From Clostridia bacterium (GTDB taxonomy: Bacteria > Bacillota > Clostridia > Christensenellales > Aristaeellaceae), in contig JAFUTW010000017.1 in the NCBI GenBank assembly GCA_017484085.1, positions 1-52,579 of the forward strand: a stretch of 52,579 bases of DNA. Direction: 5' to 3'. A program made the position numbers and the translations under genes. Positions within the stretch are counted from its first letter, which is position 1, and the number at the start of each line of letters is the position of its first letter. The notes below the pieces were generated by a model. That model made no database searches. It was not told the origin of the DNA and worked only from the letters and a program-made list of their open reading frames with translations. Below are positions 48,673 to 52,579 of this stretch, one piece after another.

Positions 48673-49497
48673 ATGAAGATTTTACGGGGAATCGCCATTC
48701 TGCTCGCAGTGCTGTTTATTCCGGCGTTTGCTGCGGCAGAGGACACACAGGATGCACAGGAAGCGGAAAGCATCATGGAGGTGGATTACAGCGGTTTTCA
48801 GCAGGTGGAGCCGTATATCGCCTATGTGAAGACCACGGAACCGGGCGGCTATGCCAACCTGCGGTGGGCGCCCAGCCGGGATGCCGCGCTGCAGTACCGC
48901 ATGAACGACGGCTGTGAAGTGATCGTCTTTGCGGAAGGCGGGGACTGGATGCAGGCGATGGACAGCGAGAGCGGGTACATCGGATTTGTTCAGAGCGAAC
49001 TGCTGACGAAGGAAGAGCCCAAGACAGCTGATGTGACAGAGGCGGCCGAGGATATCCCCTTTGTCGATTTCGACATCAAGATGGACGCGATCCCGGAGGG
49101 GTACACCTTCGAGACGAAGGAAAGCGGCGGGAACCTGTACGCCACCTTTACGCCGGAGGATCCGGCGGGCGTGACGGTCTATGTCTCTGTCGCCTATGCT
49201 CCGGCGTTTGAGGGCCGTACGATCACCAGCGACCTCAGCGAAGCGGAGCTGGAGGAGGGCTGGAAGAAGCTGACCGCTGATTACAACGATCCCATCGTAG
49301 AGGTGCGCGAGACGGAATACGGCACGGCGCTCTTCGTGGTGACGGAGGGCAGCGCCCAGAGCGATTACTGCGATATGGTCATGGTCTGGAAGGGCTATGT
49401 CTTCCGCATCAACCTGCAGAAGGCGACGGAGCTGACCGACGAGGATCTGGATATCGCCACGCAGATCGCCAGCGACATGTGGGTCATCGAGCAGTGA
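48673..49497 (+). CDS. Secreted protein with N-terminal SH3-like domain
   Basis: Predicted 274-residue exported protein. Signal peptide residues 1-21 (ILLAVLFIPAFAAA). Residues about 45-110 look like a bacterial SH3 domain (YANLRWAPSRDAALQYRMNDGCEVIVFAE, region 56-84). The rest is a mixed alpha/beta domain (DIKMDAIPEGYTF through DMWVIEQ) that I do not recognise. AGGAGG precedes ATG 48673. The next genes follow on the same strand with small gaps and are also secreted. Confidence 0.8.
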   Translation: MKILRGIAILLAVLFIPAFAAAEDTQDAQEAESIMEVDYSGFQQVEPYIAYVKTTEPGGYANLRWAPSRDAALQYRMNDGCEVIVFAEGGDWMQAMDSESGYIGFVQSELLTKEEPKTADVTEAAEDIPFVDFDIKMDAIPEGYTFETKESGGNLYATFTPEDPAGVTVYVSVAYAPAFEGRTITSDLSEAELEEGWKKLTADYNDPIVEVRETEYGTALFVVTEGSAQSDYCDMVMVWKGYVFRINLQKATELTDEDLDIATQIASDMWVIEQ

Positions 49498-49532
49498 GCC
49501 TTGCCCCGAACAGCTGAAACGGAGGAAGGAAC

Positions 49533-50843
49533 ATGAAACGGATTACAGGCCTGTTGCTGCTTTCGCTGGTTCTGGCGGCTCTGCTGCTGCCAGCTGCGGC
49601 TTTTGCGTACGATTTTCCGAGGTCGCATGCGTGTCCCGTCTGCGGAGAGCCCTCGAACATCATCGATGGGGAAGAGCCGACGTGCACGAAGAACGGCTGG
49701 GCATCCTACCGCTGCTACAGGACGGATAATTGTCAGGTTTTCAGGGTGACGCTGAAAAAGCTCGGCCATAAGTGGGTGGAGACGGGCAGCAGGGATGCGA
49801 CGTGCACCCGGAACGGATATACAGATTACCGCTGCACCCGCTGCGGCGAGACGAAGCGGGATACCGTCGAGGCGCTGGGACACAAGTGGAACGACTGGCG
49901 CATCGTGCGCTACAAGACCTGCACGACGGACGGCCTGCGCGTGCGCACCTGCAGGCGCTGCGGCGAGCGGGACGAGGAAGTCATCCGCGCCAGCCACGAG
50001 TGGAGCAAGTGGCAGGTGCTGGTAGAGCCGACGTGCGAGACGTCCGGCCTCAAGACCCACACCTGCTATGCCTGCGGCACGACGCGGGATGCGGAGATCA
50101 AAGCCCTGGGCCATAACTGGACGAAGTGGCAGCAGACTAAGAAGGCCACCTGCCTGGAGGAGGGCGAGCGCAGCCGGACCTGCAGGCGCTGCAGCCGTGT
50201 GCAGACTGAGCCCATCGCGAAGCTGCAGCACAGGTGGGGCGAATGGAGAACCTCCGTGAAGGCAGGCTGCCTGACAGAGGGAGAAAAAGCGCGCACCTGC
50301 AGCCGCTGCAAGTCCGTGGAGACCAAGACGATCGATGCGCTGGGCCACAGATGGGGCAGCGCGGTCGTGACACAGAGGGCCACCTGCACGGAGCCCGGTG
50401 AAAAGACCCGCACCTGCCAGCGCTGCAAGGAGAAGACGACCGAGGAGACGGCGCCGCTGGGCCACCGCTTCGGCAACTGGACGACCGATGTGAAGCCCAC
50501 CTGCGAGGACGAGGGCGTACAGGTGCACACCTGCATCCGCTGCAAGGAGAAGGAGTACCGCCCGTCGGAAGCGCTGGGCCACCGGTTCGGCAAGTGGAAG
50601 ACGGTGAAGAAAGCCACCTGCGACGAGGACGGCGAGCGTATGCGCGTCTGCACCCGCTGCAAGGCGGAGGAGCATGAGATCATCCCTGCGACGGGGCATG
50701 CCTTCAGCGCCTGGAGAAAGGATAAAAACGGCGTCAACTACCATCTGTGCAAAAACTGCGGCCTGCGGGAGACAGAAGCCGAGGCGGCAGAGCGCGAGCG
50801 GGCGCAGCAGGAGGCGCTGCAGCAGGATGCAGCCGGGATTTAA
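49533..50843 (+). CDS. Secreted cysteine-repeat protein (8-9 copies of a 38-residue module)
   Basis: Predicted 436-residue exported protein. Signal peptide residues 1-25. After a variant first module (CPVCGEP and two more cysteines), residues about 77-381 hold eight tandem modules of about 38 residues, plus a partial ninth to about 410. Each has the pattern LGHxW...C(8-9)CxxC, e.g. LGHKWNDWRIVRYKTC then RTCRRCGER. Three cysteines plus the histidine per module suggest a zinc site or paired disulfides. The C-terminus is a charged coiled region. ACGGAGG precedes ATG 49533. Likely a surface stalk or binding protein; ligand unknown. Confidence 0.8.
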   Translation: MKRITGLLLLSLVLAALLLPAAAFAYDFPRSHACPVCGEPSNIIDGEEPTCTKNGWASYRCYRTDNCQVFRVTLKKLGHKWVETGSRDATCTRNGYTDYRCTRCGETKRDTVEALGHKWNDWRIVRYKTCTTDGLRVRTCRRCGERDEEVIRASHEWSKWQVLVEPTCETSGLKTHTCYACGTTRDAEIKALGHNWTKWQQTKKATCLEEGERSRTCRRCSRVQTEPIAKLQHRWGEWRTSVKAGCLTEGEKARTCSRCKSVETKTIDALGHRWGSAVVTQRATCTEPGEKTRTCQRCKEKTTEETAPLGHRFGNWTTDVKPTCEDEGVQVHTCIRCKEKEYRPSEALGHRFGKWKTVKKATCDEDGERMRVCTRCKAEEHEIIPATGHAFSAWRKDKNGVNYHLCKNCGLRETEAEAAERERAQQEALQQDAAGI

Positions 50844-50905
50844 AGCCGGAAGACCGCGTGAATCTGTGATTAGCCGCAAAAGCGGCTTAGAAAGGAGCAT
50901 AGAAC

Positions 50906-51511
50906 ATGGTTTCAAAGAAAACAACGCTGGTACTGGTAGCCCTGCTGCTGATCGCGGTGTGCGCGACGGCTTTCGCATGGGTCGACATGGGCGGGGCAAC
51001 TTATTACTGCACCAGCCGCAGGCTGAACGTGCGCCGCGGCCCGGGAACGGACTACGACGTCGTCGGCGCGGTGACCTACGGACAGAAGGTGGAAGTGCTC
51101 GTCATCAACAGCGGCTGGGCGCAGATCAGCTACGACTGGGATCTGGACGGCTTTGACGCCACGACGGCCTGGGTCTCCAGCCGCTACATCAGCAGAACGG
51201 CACCGACAGGCGATTACGAATCCACCAAGGTGAAGATCGCGACCTCCAATGGCTACAAGAGCTTCAACACGGCCAATTACTACGTCATCGTCAATCCTAC
51301 GAACAACTACGTGAACATGCGCTGGGAGGCCAGCAAAGAGGCCCCGGTGCGCCGCATCTACTACTACGGCGCACGGCTGAAGGTCCTCTCTGAGAATGCC
51401 AGCTGGTGCCAGGTGCTGGATGAGAGCACGGGCGAAGTCGGCTTCATGCTGAAGAACCTCCTGCTGCGCACGTACGACACCGTTCCGGCGGCTGCGGCTG
51501 AGAACGGCTGA
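50906..51511 (+). CDS. Secreted protein with two SH3-like domains
   Basis: Predicted 201-residue exported protein. After the signal peptide (residues 1-24), the first SH3_3-type domain holds RRLNVRRGPGTDYDVVGAV (38-56) and the second, from about residue 115, holds NYVNMRWEASKEAPV. Bacterial SH3 domains bind cell-wall peptides. A short hairpin AGCCGC / GCGGCT (50872-50887) precedes the AAAGGAG ribosome binding site. It is a paralogue of the next gene. Confidence 0.85.
   Translation: MVSKKTTLVLVALLLIAVCATAFAWVDMGGATYYCTSRRLNVRRGPGTDYDVVGAVTYGQKVEVLVINSGWAQISYDWDLDGFDATTAWVSSRYISRTAPTGDYESTKVKIATSNGYKSFNTANYYVIVNPTNNYVNMRWEASKEAPVRRIYYYGARLKVLSENASWCQVLDESTGEVGFMLKNLLLRTYDTVPAAAAENG
51278..51337 (+). 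repeat. 60-base block identical to 51913-51972
   Basis: All 60 bases are the same in the two SH3-like genes (second copy 51913-51972), while the neighbouring sequence differs at many positions. It encodes the YYVIVNPTNNYVNMRWEASK stretch. Local gene conversion or strong selection on the second SH3 domain may explain it. Confidence 0.85.
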
Positions 51512-51564
51512 CGGATACTTTGTTACTCAGGCCGAAACGGCCTTAAAACAGAGGAGGGAACTCA

Positions 51565-52113
51565 ATGAACAAGAAACTGGGTGTACTGCTGCTGACAGTC
51601 GCTGTCATGATCTCACTGTGCGCAGCAGCGTCGGCAAGTCTGTACTATGTGACCGGCAACAATGTGCGCGTGCGCAGCGGCCCCGGTACGGACTATGACA
51701 TCGTTTCGCACCTGTCCATGGGCGCGAAGATCGACGTCCTGTCCACCTCCCATGGTTGGGCGCGCATGACGCTCTGGTCCGGTTCGGATGAGGCCTATAT
51801 CTCCACCAAGTTCATCAGCCGCACCAAACCGACTTCGGACCGCAAGCCTTACACGCCCGCTTCGACAACGACTTCTCCCGCTGTGGATTACAAGAGCTTC
51901 CAGACAGCGAACTACTACGTCATCGTCAATCCTACGAACAACTACGTGAACATGCGCTGGGAGGCCAGCAAATCCTCTCCGGTGAAGAAGGTCTACTACT
52001 ACGGTGCCCAGCTGCGCGTGCTTGCTGAGAACGCGTACTGGTGCCAGGTGATGGACGAGACGACGAACGACGTCGGCTTCATCCTGAAGAGCCTGCTGCT
52101 GAAGGTTAACTGA
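51565..52113 (+). CDS. Secreted protein with two SH3-like domains, paralogue
   Basis: Predicted 182-residue exported protein: signal peptide 1-24, first SH3-like domain with NNVRVRSGPGTDYDIVSHL, a Thr/Ser/Pro linker, and a second domain that shares an identical 60-base block with the neighbouring gene. A short hairpin AGGCCG / CGGCCT (51529-51543) precedes its AGAGGAGG site, in the same place as the hairpin before the upstream paralogue. It probably shares the transcript with its neighbours. Confidence 0.85.
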   Translation: MNKKLGVLLLTVAVMISLCAAASASLYYVTGNNVRVRSGPGTDYDIVSHLSMGAKIDVLSTSHGWARMTLWSGSDEAYISTKFISRTKPTSDRKPYTPASTTTSPAVDYKSFQTANYYVIVNPTNNYVNMRWEASKSSPVKKVYYYGAQLRVLAENAYWCQVMDETTNDVGFILKSLLLKVN

Positions 52114-52165
52114 GATCGGACAACAGCATCCACCTGAAAAACAAGAATAAAGGAGAAACACGATC

Positions 52166-52579
52166 ATGAAGAAACTGATTTTTGCGCTCTGCGCGATCCT
52201 CGCGCTGTCCTGCATCACCGCGATGGCTGAGGAGCCCTTCAAGGTCACCCTGTGGGAGCACACTGCGAAGGATATCGACGAAGCCGGCAATCTCATCGAC
52301 GTACCGGTGAAGGTGACCCTGACGCTGGATGCGCCCGTGGAGATCAACGAGATCGAGAGCGAGGTCAACGACGGCTTCTTTGCTACCATCAGCCGTGAAG
52401 GCGTGACGCCCGTGACCGTGGCCATCACCCCGGCGGACTTCGGCCCCCATGCGAACCTGAATGACGGCACGGAAGAGCAGCTGAACCTGTTCCTGGACGT
52501 CGTGGCGGAGCAGTATGACGAAGCGAGCGTCATCAAGGAGATCCGCAAGACCGCGAGCGGCAACGTGTACCTGTGTGCG
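52166..52579 (+). CDS. Secreted protein, cut off by the window end
   Basis: The frame is open from ATG 52166 to the last base without a stop (138 codons). AAAGGAGAAAC lies upstream. The start is a signal peptide (MKKLIFALCAILALSCITAMA), followed by an acidic beta-rich region with WEHTAKDIDEAG and VNDGFFATISREGV. I do not recognise a family. It belongs to the run of secreted-protein genes starting at 48.7 kb. Confidence 0.75.
   Translation, partial: MKKLIFALCAILALSCITAMAEEPFKVTLWEHTAKDIDEAGNLIDVPVKVTLTLDAPVEINEIESEVNDGFFATISREGVTPVTVAITPADFGPHANLNDGTEEQLNLFLDVVAEQYDEASVIKEIRKTASGNVYLCA

Overview
The window is a GC-rich stretch (about 60% by eye, not computed) of a bacterial chromosome. It is most likely from an uncultured member of the Clostridia (Bacillota). 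Supporting evidence is the tRNA-Trp T-box leader, strong AGGAGG-type ribosome binding sites, TTGACA/TATAAT promoters, Oligo/dipeptide, MarR, LysR, rhomboid and DUF1836 families, and many short secreted proteins with SH3-like or cysteine-repeat domains. A Christensenellales-like lineage is my guess and cannot be proven from the sequence. There are no rRNA or tRNA genes, no CRISPR array, no insertion sequences and no phage genes that I can see.

Layout. 0-3.3 kb: AEC transporter, DUF1622 membrane protein, MFS transporter and a degenerate sigma-factor-like protein with a C-terminal membrane anchor. 3.4-9.3 kb: a complete five-gene peptide ABC transporter operon. 9.4-15.6 kb: a small CxxC protein, a large transglutaminase-like surface protein, a secreted FMN/FAD fumarate-reductase-like flavoprotein, and a MATE exporter with an attenuator-like leader. 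15.6-17.7 kb: DUF362 protein, an orphan ABC ATPase and a GIY-YIG protein. 17.9-20.7 kb: two NAGPA-type phosphodiester glycosidases and an unknown secreted protein. 20.7-24.8 kb: ArsC/Spx-like protein, SDR, then a probable chromosomal origin with DnaA boxes, dnaA, DUF1836 and a zinc-ribbon/peptidoglycan-binding protein. 24.8-28.7 kb: L,D-transpeptidase, WG-repeat/zinc-ribbon protein and sirtuin. 28.7-34.6 kb: Trp T-box, trpB, trpA, then an ABC binding protein and fused permease without an ATPase, then thrH. 34.6-36.1 kb: a small unknown operon with ParB-like and HAD genes. 36.2-39.1 kb: LysR, a frameshifted GltS and an RraA-type aldolase. 39.2-41.7 kb: DDAH-type hydrolase with an amino-acid ABC permease and binding protein. 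41.8-45.3 kb: phosphohexomutase, a hairpin-rich spacer, Gfo/Idh/MocA oxidoreductase and acetyltransferase. 45.4-48.4 kb: MarR with a divergent secreted flavoprotein, then rhomboid. 48.6-52.6 kb: a run of five secreted proteins (SH3-like, cysteine repeats), the last one cut by the window end.

How it works together. The gene content suggests a peptide- and amino-acid-using anaerobe: peptide import, two partial amino-acid/other ABC systems, GltS plus an oxo-acid aldolase, methylarginine hydrolysis, and tryptophan made from indole or indole-glycerol phosphate under charged-tRNA control. Two exported flavoproteins with FMN-attachment motifs point to extracytoplasmic electron transfer to small organic acceptors. 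All three ABC binding proteins lack a lipobox cysteine, which is unusual for a monoderm. The points I rate most worth following up are the MATE leader (terminator containing a five-codon ORF), the T-box operon that may include an ATPase-less transporter, the MarR-linked flavoprotein that has lost fumarate reductase active-site motifs, the membrane-anchored sigma-like protein, and the origin region with an internal terminator.
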